Of a stretch of DNA of 64,000 nucleotides, positions 51,101 to 61,689 are shown piece after piece. The stretch spans positions 334,342,302 to 334,406,301 of the forward strand of contig NC_081413.1 in assembly GCF_030272615.1 (NCBI RefSeq), given 5' to 3'. Under the pieces are notes generated by a model. The model was given only the letters and a program-made list of their open reading frames with translations, made no database searches and was not told the DNA's origin. Source of the DNA: Cryptomeria japonica. Taxonomy: Eukaryota; Streptophyta; Pinopsida; Cupressales; Cupressaceae. The translations under genes were made by a program, and so were the position numbers. Position 1 is the stretch's first letter, and each line of letters begins with the position of its first letter.

Positions 51101-51352
51101 GGTGAGTTAGTATTGTTGGAACAGTGGAAACAAGAGTTCATTGATGAGAAGAATCGATCAGTAGCAGAGTTGGATCGGGACAAAGATTTGTCACTTTGTG
51201 TTAACAATATTCTATCCAATCATTTCCAAACAGAAAGCGACATGAGGACACTAAACAATGATGTTCTAATGTATAAAAATGATAAGTACATTGAACACAT
51301 AGGAATGCTGAACTTGTTTATCTTCCAGTTTGTTAACAAAACTGCTAATTAA
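48178..51352 (+). pseudogene. Unit A: long RT-less gag-like protein with coiled coils
   Basis: ATG at 48178 opens a Lys-rich N-terminus (MELSSKTNKTRKGKEPIAAE). The same frame continues through stops at 48295, 48388, 49162 and 49957 to 50174. The body has VANVFVNVELMKALANNYD (48490) and SFHPYFKYTYYCVAQVLGI (48790), then LLMHMLLYVGQDEGLWPEEL (49012): a helical, capsid-like domain of the plant mobile/Transposase_32 kind. After a frameshift come 50241-50600 (LFRGSGYDPDQKALLQWAIY) and a Lys/Glu-rich coiled coil (50600-51350). About 1,050 codons in all, ending at TAA 51350. No protease, RT or integrase follows; a 300-bp 3' untranslated region with GAATAAAAG at 51638 does. It lies inside the CACTA element, opposite to tnp2. 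Unit B and copy C seem to be relatives. Function is unknown; particle formation is inference. Confidence 0.6.
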
Positions 51353-51770
51353 TAGTTATGTGCTGAAAAGCCACAATGCTTGGTGACAATGTATACCCTC
51401 ATATAAATGAGGGAATTTTTGTAACAATAAGGATCATTAGAGAAGAAGTAGAATATAGCCTCAGGCTTACTATTGTACCATTTTGCAAACATACATAATA
51501 TAATCAGTCGTCTTTCCTTTGTGTATATGCTGTGGATTACTGCATCTTTCTATAGGCAGTTGCTTGTGATATTATCTAAAGGAGATAAGGTTACTTGTGT
51601 TCTTCCAGTAAAACTTTGTGTTTCATATTGTGGATTTGAATAAAAGATTTACTTGCAAATATAGTTTTGTATATAGTGCGCATGCATATTATCTCAACCA
51701 TGGTACGCCTGCATATGTATATAGTTTTGTTTATAGATGGAAAGCCTGAGGTTCAATGTCGAACTTGGTT

Positions 51771-52060
51771 GCTCTGATACCATATGTAATATTCCATTAA
51801 TTCTATACTTAAAGAAAATAAATTGTGATCTATATTAAGATAAAAAATTGAGCATTTCAAAATAAAACATAACTACTTCAGTTGAAGGAGAAAACTAACT
51901 AAAAGTTCTTCAACATAATAAGAATCTAACTAATTTATCTAAAAGGAAGGTAATCTTTTAACGATAAAAAACATTGAACAAATATTATTAAGCTAATCAA
52001 TATGAGAAAGGAATTCAAATGGCAAGTTTCATTTTTGAGGGAAGAGATAAAGGTTCAGAG
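51771..52060 (-). mobile_element. Retrotransposon LTR end with tRNA-Met primer site (fragment)
   Basis: GCTCTGATACCA at 51771-51782 is the reverse complement of the initiator tRNA-Met primer site; two bases on, TGTAATATTCC (51785) is the inverted LTR end. So a minus-oriented LTR begins here and extends right to an unclear limit. Minus-strand leader should lie at lower coordinates; only about 60 bp looks like it before unit A's 3' region. Confidence 0.6.
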
Positions 52061-52329
52061 GTTACTGTTATCACTGTTTAAAAAATGGGTATTCTTTTCC
52101 ATAATTGGCTAAGTCTATGAAATTCTTGGGTCTGGTATGGCCTTGTGACTTATAATATTGCTTTGCGTCCTAAAGAGGGTTTAGGGTTTAGGTTTAATCA
52201 CTTTCAAAATGTTTGAGAAAAAACCCTTATAATTCTATTTCCGTGTTACTTTATTCACTTCAGTAATGGGTCCTAGGCGGTCCTTTTAAATGTTTTAATT
52301 TTTATTCGCCTTTAAATTGCCTTTTCTAA

Positions 52330-54690
52330 TGACCGTCGGGCCTTGTAATTGTCGCACAACTCTTAGTCAATCAGATGGCCCACATGGATTCATGAACTCA
52401 ACATGCCCGGAAGTTACCTATCGCGTAGTAGTGAAAAGGTTTGGCGGGACCCAGCGATAAGGACTTCTTTCTTGGCTAAAAGAATTCTATCGAAGTATCT
52501 AAGAGTCAAATAGTATCGATGAGACCCAACGATGTCTCATTGATATAAAAGGGGCATCGAAGAAAGCAAACACTGATGAACTTCAGAAAGGACTCATCGA
52601 AGATAGTAACTCCATTGATAAAAGATATCGAGGAAAGTGGAGATGGTTCTCATCGACAAGAAAAGGTCTTCGAGGATATAACACTATCGATGCAAAAAGA
52701 ATCACCTAAAGGGATGGTCCCACCAACAAAAGGTATCGAAGAAAGCAGAGGTGGCCCCCACAGATGAGAAAAGGCTTTCAAATAAACAATATAATCGATG
52801 CAAGATAAAGAAGATTCACCGAAAGAAGCATTCTCATCGAAAAATTGATATCGATAAAACAAAAGAAAACTACATCGATGAATGATATCGATAAGGATAT
52901 GAGTTTTGATGGGAGGACCAAAGAAGTCACCAAAGTCCAAAGTCTCTTCGACATGAAACCCGATGGACATAAAAAATATTTCAATGAGAATGAGTTTCGA
53001 GGAGACTAAAAGGCATGTCTCTGATACACATGGTTTCATCGATAGAAGCCATCTCTCTTTGGAAGAAATCATCATTTTCATTGATACCGTAATAACCCAT
53101 AAGTTATTGAACAAGTCTAAAAGCATTCTATCAAAGTATCTAAGATTCGAATAGTATCGATGAGACCCAACGATGTCTCATCAATATAAAAAGGGCATCG
53201 AAGAAAGCAAACGCCAATGAACTTCAAAAAGGACTCATCGAAGACAGTAACTCCATCGATAAAAGATATCGAGGAAAGTGGAGATGGTTCTCATCGACAA
53301 GAAAAGGTCTTCAACGATATAACACTATTGGTGCAAAAAGACTCACTGAAAGGGATGGTCCTGTTATCATTGTTTTAAAAATGGATGTTCTCAATCCATA
53401 AATGGCTAGGTTTTTTGAAAATTCTGTGTCTGGTATGCCTGTGTTCATTCAATTTGTTTTAAATCCTAAGAGGTTAAGGGTTTAGGTTTTAAGTCGCTTC
53501 AATACCCAAGAAAAGCCCTTTTGGTTTCTAATTTGCCGTTACTTTATTCACTTAAGCAATGGGTCCATTTATCAAAAAACTGTTCTCCCCTTGTCATTTA
53601 CCTAAGCGGTCCCTTTAAATATTTTATTCTTGTTCACTTTTAATCTGCCTTTTCTAATGTCTGTCAGGCCTTATAAGTATCATGCGATTTTCTATTGATC
53701 TGACGGCCCGTGTTGATTCGCGACCAAAAAGTGCTCGAAACTTAGTTTCTGTGAAGTAGCGAAAGGCGAAGGTGGACCCGACATATAGGTTTGGACCAAA
53801 GCTAAACACCGATCAAGTTTCATCTGATCGGACGGACAACGTGGTTTCGTGAGATCAAGCTGAACGTGTTTTAACCTTCACGAAGTGGCGAAAGGGTTTG
53901 GCGGGTCACAGAGATAAGCGATCTTCTTTGGTTAAAGAATGATCGGGTTGGAAAAAGATCAATGGCTCACATTGATTCGCGGCCGCAAGCCAAACAAAGT
54001 ATAATGTTCACGAAGTCACGAAAGACAGGTGGAATTCACAAGAAGGTGTGATGTGGCATAATAGCTACCGCTTTTTGTAGAGCTCGATAGAGATGTGTCG
54101 AATGCCACATGGCTCTAAAAGTGGTTGAGGGCTTGCCTAAGGTGTAACCAATAGTTATGTGGGAATAGTAAAAGGGAACACGTGGCGGATTAAGGGTGGA
54201 AACAAAAGGAGTTTCCAGAGCTAATGGCCAACTGCCATGTGACATTTATTAACCGAAGAACAAGTGGGGTAAGTAATTCCCGGGTAAAGGGCCCACTTAA
54301 AAGGCATTCATCTCAAGATTGATCCAACGCTTCTCGTTGTTTCGTGGCCCTAAGATGCCCATAGCTTAACCTCAGTGAAATGGTGAAAACCGTTAGCCAC
54401 CAAGATGAGGTGTGGTTAATTAAAAGGATTGACGGTCCCGGTTGGAGTTAAAGGCCGGGTGATTTGAGTTTGATCTAACGCTTGGCGCGACCTCACGAAG
54501 GAAAAGTGAATGACTATTAAAGTCCACAAAGTGGAAAAAAGTAGGTAGGGCCCGACACTAAAGCAAAGAGATCAAATGGAGATAAAGGTGATGCAAGTTC
54601 TCGTGATCCAACGACCGACGTTGTTTCGCAAAAGAAAAGAGCACGGGTTTTATGTTCTGCGAAATAGTGAAAGAGCGAAACAGAGGAAAG
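52330..54690 (+). repeat. Degenerate ~130-145 bp tandem repeat in the leader of unit B
   Basis: About seven diverged copies end in a CACGAAGTGGCGAAAG-like word: near 52425, 53752, 53878, 54008, 54372, 54518 and 54655. Each is preceded 60-80 bp upstream by a GATCYRACGGCC...GTTGTTTCGCG-like word. Spacing is 127-145 bp or a multiple. No coding potential is seen. The block sits just before unit B's ATG. Confidence 0.6.
52484..53356 (+). repeat. Duplicated 230-bp block with ATCGATGA words
   Basis: The block at 52484-52715 (starting ATTCTATCGAAGTATCTAAG) is repeated at 53125-53356 with about 10% change. The sequence before the first copy (52066 on, TGTTATCACTGTTT) is likewise repeated after the second (53357 on), so the whole region is an old tandem duplication of LTR or leader sequence. 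Confidence 0.75.
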
Positions 54691-55016
54691 ACTTAGAAGA
54701 ATTATGACCCGTTGGAGCCAGTTTTGAATTCGATTTGGCGAATTCAATTTTGAAAAGAAAGCCGAAGCATGTGGAGTTAATTTCTAAAACTTAAATGCCA
54801 ACTTGTCCTTTTTGAGTCCGCATCAACTTGATTGCTAAGTATTGTTTCATCAAAGTTTGTTGCAGGGCGAATTGTTGCAGAGTGATTTTCTTCAGGTGAA
54901 TAATCAGGTTTCTTGTGCTTTTCTTGATAACTCTTGCTTTGTTTTGAAATACTGCTGTGTGAATTACTTCATTAGAGGTCTGTGCTAGTTGCTAGTGGTA
55001 TAATTGTTTGACTAGA

Positions 55017-56010
55017 ATGGCACCCAGAAGAGAATTGATGGGGAAGGTGAATTACCAGGACCGAAATATCTGTGATGATTTTTTAGAGCAATTAACCATG
55101 TCCACCAATGCTGGGGCTAAGGCCAAAGAGCTAGTACCTAAGACCCCTCATCTAAAAATTGGAGATGGCCTTTATGATAAGGGTAATTGGTTGAGGGACC
55201 TTGAAATAGGATTGTCAAGCTTAGGACTCTTCAAAGTCAGTTTCGGGCAGATGAATTCCCTAGCTCCTTTGAATGGCATATGGGAGTAGGATGTAGGAAA
55301 GCTTGTGGTCCCAGGTGTTTTTATGGATGTAGATCTATTAGCCCTGATTGCACAGAATTATGACTCTGTGGCAAGATGCATCAGGAACATAAAGGGATCA
55401 GTCTTGATTGAGATAAATGAAGATGAATTCAGGAAAGTATTTAAACTCAGTGAGTTCTCCAATTTGTTAGAACCTATTGACTTTGAGTCGTTAGCCCAGG
55501 TTTACAACACACAAAGGGATCATCTTAGAAGTGGCCCATTGAAATAATTCTTTGTAAAGATAGGGGGGTTAACAGTTGTAGGCCCCAACACAATGGAACC
55601 ATTCTCTCTCAACCAATTCACTTTGAGAGCTAAGGGTACGTATTGGGCACTATGCCAGATTTTTGGAGAGGATGCTGAAAAGAATATGCCAACACATTAT
55701 ATGTTAATGATTGCACAAATTCTAAACCCCTCCCTAGCAATAACATTTGATTATGCCTTATACCTTGCTGATGCAATTCATAAAGGGTTAGTAGGAATAA
55801 AAAATGGTAAGATGGATAGGCCATTTGGATGGTACTCCATGTTAATGGATATGTTTCTGTTCAAAGGGGCTGATTATTTTGGAAAGGAGATGGACCTGAT
55901 TAAGGTCAAGGATAAAGAGGAGATGCCAGTGCAATTGTGGAGTACTATTCTATCTTGGGATAGAGAAGATGCAAGTTATTTAAAGTTTGATAGATGCTTT
56001 GCATCTAAAA
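55017..56010 (+). pseudogene. Unit B: RT-less gag-like protein, N-terminal part
   Basis: ATG at 55017 (MAPRRELMGKVNYQDRN) opens a frame that runs without shifts to about 56010, broken by TAG at 55287 and TAA at 55545. VVPGVFMDVDLLALIAQNYD (55308) parallels VANVFVNVELMKALANNYD of unit A at the same relative place, and RAKGTYWALCQIFGED and WYSMLMDMFLFKGADYF parallel the later A motifs, so A and B are homologous. The protein stops abruptly at CACTA intron sequence near 56025, which removes the linker and coiled coil expected from A and C. The leader (52.1-55.0 kb) is long and highly repetitive. Same inferred function as unit A. Confidence 0.6.
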
Positions 56011-56069
56011 TTAGGATTAAATATGATAATTTTTTAAATTATAATGTTCATGCACAACTTAAACACTAT

Positions 56070-57676
56070 AACATACCACAAAAATGTGTTAGCCCCGGGG
56101 CATCGTGTATTGTCCATAAAAGCATCTCATGGAATTGAAATTGTCTTTGTCCTATTGGTCTAGAGACATCATACATAGTGATACCATTCCATAACTCCAG
56201 CAACTCATCGATAAGAGGCTCGATATATACATTCATATCTTTAACTTGGTACTTACCTAATCGAATGAACAAAAACATTACATAATTATTATGACCATTT
56301 TACTGCAATATTTATAATTAAATTTAGATGACTATATTTAAATGATAAAATACTTGGAACAATCATTGCCAACATTATGTACTCCCTCTTTATTGACATC
56401 CATGGAGGAATGTTATTGTTGATAACAAAAACAGGCCACACTGAGTAAACAGATCTCATCTCTCCAAATGGATTGACACCGTCCGCTGCCAATGAAAGCA
56501 TGAGATTACGAGGTTCTTCTTTAAAGTGTGGCCACTTTTCCTCTATGTCCATAAATGATGAACCATCCACAGGAATTCGAATAATGTCATCTTGACTTCT
56601 ATTGTGTGCATGGTAATCCATAAATTGTGCCAAGCTAGTGCACTTGAATAATCGTTGCATACGTGGAATAATGGGAATATAGCGAAGAACCTTGTGAGGA
56701 ACCCTTTTTGTTATTTGATCTATTCAATATCTACTGATATGACATTCAGGGCATTCGGTTTGAAATTCATGTTGTTTGTGATATATAATATGATCATTGG
56801 GACAAACATCTATTGCTTGATACTCCATTCCAATATCTTTCATAACGGCAGATAATTCTTGGTATGAGCGAGGTAGAATATTTGATGGTGGTAACAAAAA
56901 CTCACCTATCAATCTACAACAACAAAATATAATTTGTTATGATAAAGAATATTAATGGTACAACATGATTCACATTTTATTATGACATATATGACATGCC
57001 TTAACATACGTGACATTGTTATGTTGGATAAACCATTCATAACCTTCAAGTTCACCAACAACAATACAACGGAGAGAAGAGTTGCCTGTGAGCCTTCATA
57101 AAGGGCCTCAGATGCCTTCTCAAGTAGAGGGACATCATGAAAAACATCAAGGTCATCTTCATCATCATGATCAGCTACGTGAGTACTAAATGAGTCATGG
57201 ATCAATGTATTTGTACCATCATCTTCAATTGTGTTTTCTGGCTCATGATCGTCATCTTCCATGGGATCATTATCTTCAGCTTCGATATTCACACCTCCAT
57301 GTTCGTCCACTTCAAAAACCATATTCTCAGGGTTGTGTTGATCCATACCATGTGCTCCGGGGTGCTCAACCTATATAAAACTGATATACATAAATAAACC
57401 GTGATCATGATCTCATCATCACGTGATTTATTATGTATATAAATTGTCAAAATGATATAATGAAAAACTTACCAATGGATGATAATCATGTCCACCTTCA
57501 ATGTGACTATGCAACCTACAATGTTTCTTCACTATTTAGATTAGAAGTCTTCTAGTCTTTAACCCCTTACAAATTTTGCATGAACAATAACATTTTCCAT
57601 CACCTTTTCTTTTCAAGTTAGACCACAATCTAGCAATTGTCTCCTTATTTTGTTGTTCGTTGATATTGTCTGACAT
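56070..57676 (-). pseudogene. CACTA transposase (tnp2/TNPD family), N-terminal half
   Basis: Minus-strand exons. Exon 1 (57676-57473): ATG, then Cys/His motif CYCSCKICKG...HCRLHSHIEGGHDYHPL, with an in-frame stop. Exon 2 (from 57370): acidic stretch, then EALYEGSQATLLSVVLLLVN. Exon 3 (from about 56917): LLPPSNILPRSYQELSAVMK, CPNDHIIYH, ECPECHISRY, then LSLAADGVNPFGEMRSVYSVWPV and NIPPWMS to about 56346. Exon 4 (56255-56070): VKDMNVYIEPLIDELLELWN and FQFHEMLLWTIHDAPGL, ending at a GTATGT donor. This is the recognised order of tnp2. A TGA in SRY-stop (about 56730) and others inactivate it. The C-terminal half is absent; beyond the last donor lies unit B. It would cut and join the CACTA ends in the nucleus. 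Confidence 0.9.
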
Positions 57677-57689
57677 GGTCTTTCTTCAC

Positions 57690-59628
57690 AGGCAAGAAAA
57701 TAGAAATTATTAAAATACATAAGACAACATGCCCTTTTCTTCTTGTTTTTTCATACTTATTGTCATGCTTTGAATTATTTTTCTTTCTTGGTGACTCCTT
57801 ATTACTCTCACTGTCAGTTTCACTCTCAGAATTTGAGTCTGATGTATCAGAATCTGACGAACCTGATGAACTAGATGAATCATCATTAGAGGTAGATTCA
57901 TCTGACTCAGGAATAGACTTTTGCTACTGCATTACAAGCCTTGGCATATTCTTCAAATACACACGTAAACTCTCAGTGATACCACCAAGATGAATAGAAG
58001 TAAAGAAATTGATAGCAAACCGTGAATTTTTGGGATTGTCCTTTGGAGAAATTGAATCAAAAGACTCCTGCATTGTTGGATCGTTCAACCTTTCATTAAG
58101 CAACAATGTACCAAGCTGCTCTGCCAGCTCCTGCAAGAGAATCTTTATGAAAATACGGGAAGAGGAAGTAGTATCTTCCTCTGTCTCACATATATAAGCA
58201 AGACAATGCCATGGAAGAGCATCTGTGCCAAGTAAGTGGGCAAAAAACTTTGCAACATTACACAGTTTATTTGTTTCCAATCTGTGTATCATAGAATATT
58301 GTTATACAAAACACTTATCAAAAAATTTCTCATATATTTTATTGATCATACAGAATCTTTGCCCAAGAATACCTTAATAACAAAGGTATGTTCTCTCTTG
58401 ACTAGGTTCAAGCTTGATCTTTAGTAGCTTATGACCAACTTCCTCAAAATCAACATTTGACATGATTGTCAAATAAATTGTATGTCTTAAATTGACCAAG
58501 TTTGTCTCTGTCTCATCCTATATTCTCAGTGCTTCCTCACCTTCCTCTTCATCATCATCATCATCATCATCATTTGAATCATCACCTAAATCATTCTCCC
58601 CTTCTGGTTCATCTGAAGAAGCATCTCTAAGGACATCTTTCTTCAGTTTTTCATAAGTTGCCTCATGCTCTAAGAAATCAGGACTTGGCTTGAAAACATC
58701 CAAACCAACCTCTTGATCAAGTTCATCTTCTAGGAAAACTTCACGTGTTAACTGATTTGGGTGCACAACTGGATGACCCTCGAACTTAGCTTTGCGAAAT
58801 GCAAAAAAGGCCTTTGATTAAAAACTGTACTTGTTTGTCAATTTCCCCCTCATGGAGAATACCTCTAAATCTTTCAAAAATCCCATAGAGACCTTTGGGT
58901 GAAAGGTCTTGCAACAAAGAACCACATTCTTTCACGAACCCAATAGCAACCTCTACACTATCATCTGTGGGGTTCTCTAGTAAAAGGGTGAGAAGTTCCA
59001 AAGAAATGATCTCATGTGCAACTTGTTGATTCACTAAATGAGCTATGAATTTGGCTGCTGCTATCAACATGTCCTTGTCATTGCATTTGTATGCCCTCTT
59101 AAGCTGCAAAATAATTCTTCGCAAAAGTAGATTGCCAACTTTAGGAAATTTTGTATTTACCACAGCAACCAACGCAGCAAAAACATCTGTAAATCTAGGG
59201 GATGCCATTTGGGATTTCATACAAGACCTACAAAATAGACCCCTCCCATGGATGAGATTCTCTGCAAACAACTCTGGAATGATGTTCTTGATGTTAGATG
59301 CATTTACCTTGTTTACTAACCCATTGATACTCTTCTGAAGGGCATCCCATGTCATGCGCTGGTATTCCACACTGCTCTTGTCTTCCACATCTTTCATCAT
59401 TTGAGCCAGCTTAAATGGGGGAATGTAAACACCCCCACTTCTTCCAACACCCTTCTCAGCTCCTCTTACAACACCTTCACCATTCCCATTTTGAGATGGA
59501 GCAGACACAACACCAGAAGTTTTCACTTCCACTGCCTCTCTGTCCCTCTTGTTTCCAGAAGCCCCTTTACCACTTAATTCATGCTTATTTCTGTACATAA
59601 ACCCATCAGGAAGCATGAGTTTTTGCAT
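57690..59628 (-). pseudogene. CWC22: Captured CWC22 (spliceosome MIF4G/MA3 protein) pseudogene
   Basis: Minus strand. N-terminal Gly-rich linker and GVYIPPFKLAQMMKDVEDKS, then the MIF4G domain: NIIPELFAENLIHGRGLFCR and AKFIAHLVNQQVAHEI (59400-58800). An extra T in the run at 58806-58811 shifts the frame. The linker, MA3 domain ([42 protein letters not shown]-like region) and Ser/Asp-rich tail follow to about 57720. CWC22 binds eIF4A3 and is needed for splicing and exon-junction-complex assembly. Stops occur at about 58516, 58377, 58296 and 57931. About 14 residues before RTYL seem deleted. No introns interrupt it, which suggests a processed copy if the parent has introns. It reads on toward the tnp2 start only about 45 bp away. 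R-to-C changes (LCNVAKF, YKCNDK) fit CpG decay. Confidence 0.92.
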
Positions 59629-59639
59629 ATAATCTCACC

Positions 59640-60913
59640 CAAATATTTTACAGTTATTTTTCATCAAGATTCCCTCAGGAGCTGGCAGATCCTGCTTCCA
59701 TACTTTAATTCTGTTTTCTCAAAGGACAATCCTAAAAATCCATGCATTGCAAACAAATTTTTACACCTTTGTTGGTTGTGGTGGTGTCATAGAGAGTTTA
59801 CATCAATAAATGAAGAACATGCCAATGCTTTTAATGCATCAGTAGAAGTCTATCTCTTATTCAATATCTCTAGTGAAACCCCCATGATCTTTTGTTGGAG
59901 TAGAATTTGTTATATTCTAGAAAGGGTCTTGTCCTTTGTTGATGGGATATTCATCTACCTCAAGAAATAACTATTCTTTTCTCCAACAAGAAGTGGAACT
60001 AAATGAAGATCTAGCACCATGAAATGAATCCTCAAAAGGATTACAATAGTTAGTTTTGGTAGATAATGATCTGGGTAAAATACTAATGTGGCTTTAGGAA
60101 ACATTATGTACTAGCTTAGCATACTCTAACAACTTTGGTGTGACATGCTACATCCAATTACGTCTCCATCAATATCTCTATTGTGTTTATGGATTGGGAT
60201 TCAATGTACTCTTTTTATACACAGATTTTACTTTGAACTAAGGAGGTTTGTATGTACTTGTCTTTCGATTGTATCCCTATTTCAAGAATTTCTTCTATCA
60301 ACAAATCGTTTGTTGTAAGTTGTACAAGTGGAAGCTTGAACATGCCTTCCATGCTAGCCTTGTTGATACGTTCAACACCATCTTGTGCAAAAAATCTTTA
60401 GAACTCCACTATTTCATTAAAGAGTGAGTAGTAGGGACAATCTAGGAGACTTACAGAGGTTTTGCAAGAGAGATAAATAGACCTAAATATTATGGCTTAA
60501 TAATGATCAATAGGTAAATAGATAAGAAACTCTCAATATCAAAATGACTTTCTCAATTGTCTTTACTAGAAATGGATAGATCAGCTAATAATGGCTTTAT
60601 GACTGTATGTCCATTGTCAACTTTAGACTCAATCCAAGAAGAGCTAGAACTAATATGCGATATCTAGATTTATGATCTCTATAATATAACAATCCCATAA
60701 TTATGTTTCCACACATCTATACCACAACACAAACATCATGCTAGTGTTCAACCATAGCAATTGATATCCTAATTATAGAATGTGAAATATGCACATAACT
60801 ATGAATAAATATTAAGAAAAACAAAGAAAGATGCTTATTGCAAACATAAATGACTAATGGACAAGAATTGAATTCATTGTAGATAGTTTTGAATATCAAA
60901 TTCACTTATTTGT
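59640..60913. other. No gene seen, inside the CACTA element
   Basis: AT-rich spacer between the 5' side of the CWC22 copy and the PPR fragment. The frame at 59581-59970 is mostly CWC22-adjacent non-coding sequence. I see no transposon end in it. Confidence 0.5.
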
Positions 60914-61642
60914 ATGCCTCAAAGAAATGTGGTTTCCTGGACTGCAATGATTGTCGGATATGCACAAAATGGATTTGTTGAGAAGGCTTTAGAAACTTTC
61001 AAGCAAATGCAATCAGCAGGTGTAAAGACAAATTCCACGACCTTTGCTACTATCCTCCCTGCCTATGCCAAAATGGGAGATTTGGAACAGGGTATGGACA
61101 TTCATCGAAGCATAAAGGATAGAGGGATTTTGTCAGATGTTGTAGTTGCAACTGCCCTGGTAGACATGTATGCAAAATGTGGAAGCATAGACAAGGCACG
61201 TGAACTGTTTGATAGAATGTTTGAAAGAAATGTTGTCTCGTGGACTACAACGATTGCTGGATATGCAAAAAATGGTTTTATCGAAAAGGCTTTAGACACT
61301 TTCAAGCAAATGAAATTGGAAGGCATAAAGCCAAATTCCACAACCTTTGCTAGCATCCTCCTTGCGTGTGCAAAAATGGGAGCTTTGGAACAGGGTATGG
61401 ACATCCATCAAAGCATAACGGATAGAGGAATTTTGTTAGGTGTTGTACTTGCAAATGCCCTGCTTGACATGAATGCAAAATGTGGAAACATGGACAAGGC
61501 TCGTGAATTGTTTGATATGATGCCACAAAGAGATGTTATCTCATGTGAACAATCAACACACGCGTATATGGGAGGAAGGGATTGCTGCTATAAAATTGAA
61601 CGCTCACTCCTCAATCATAGTTCTATGGTTTTACGAGATTAA
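60914..61642 (+). CDS. PPR protein fragment (PLS type), 242 codons
   Basis: Uninterrupted frame with about six pentatricopeptide repeats in PLS style: RNVVSWTAMIVGYAQNGFVE, KALETFKQMQSAGVKTNSTT, ATALVDMYAKCGSIDKAREL and their second set. Residues 1-101 and 102-202 are close copies of each other, one three-repeat block duplicated. The last 35 residues after RDVIS are unrelated, and there is no E, E+ or DYW domain, nor an organelle-targeting N-terminus, so it is a fragment with a foreign tail. PLS-type PPR proteins bind organellar RNA, often for C-to-U editing; this piece alone is unlikely to work. It lies antisense to tnp2, about 50 bp inside the right subterminal repeats. Open frame suggests it is younger than the CWC22 copy or conserved by chance. 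Confidence 0.75.
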   Translation: MPQRNVVSWTAMIVGYAQNGFVEKALETFKQMQSAGVKTNSTTFATILPAYAKMGDLEQGMDIHRSIKDRGILSDVVVATALVDMYAKCGSIDKARELFDRMFERNVVSWTTTIAGYAKNGFIEKALDTFKQMKLEGIKPNSTTFASILLACAKMGALEQGMDIHQSITDRGILLGVVLANALLDMNAKCGNMDKARELFDMMPQRDVISCEQSTHAYMGGRDCCYKIERSLLNHSSMVLRD

Positions 61643-61689
61643 ACTAGGACAATTAACCACCACATGTATATTTTTTGCAACATGAAATT

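Noticed and set aside
51771-51782. Considered a tRNA gene at the GCTCTGATACCA site
   Set aside because: Only the primer-site complement is present; there is no cloverleaf sequence around it.
47071-56025. ATAATT at both edges of the gag-like block as a target duplication for a nested insertion
   Set aside because: AT-rich context makes a 6-bp match likely by chance, and the inserted block would not have TG...CA or any other recognised ends.
57710-57993. Small frames over the CWC22 tail on both strands
   Set aside because: Shadows of the Ser/Asp-rich tail, whose repetitive codons open several frames.
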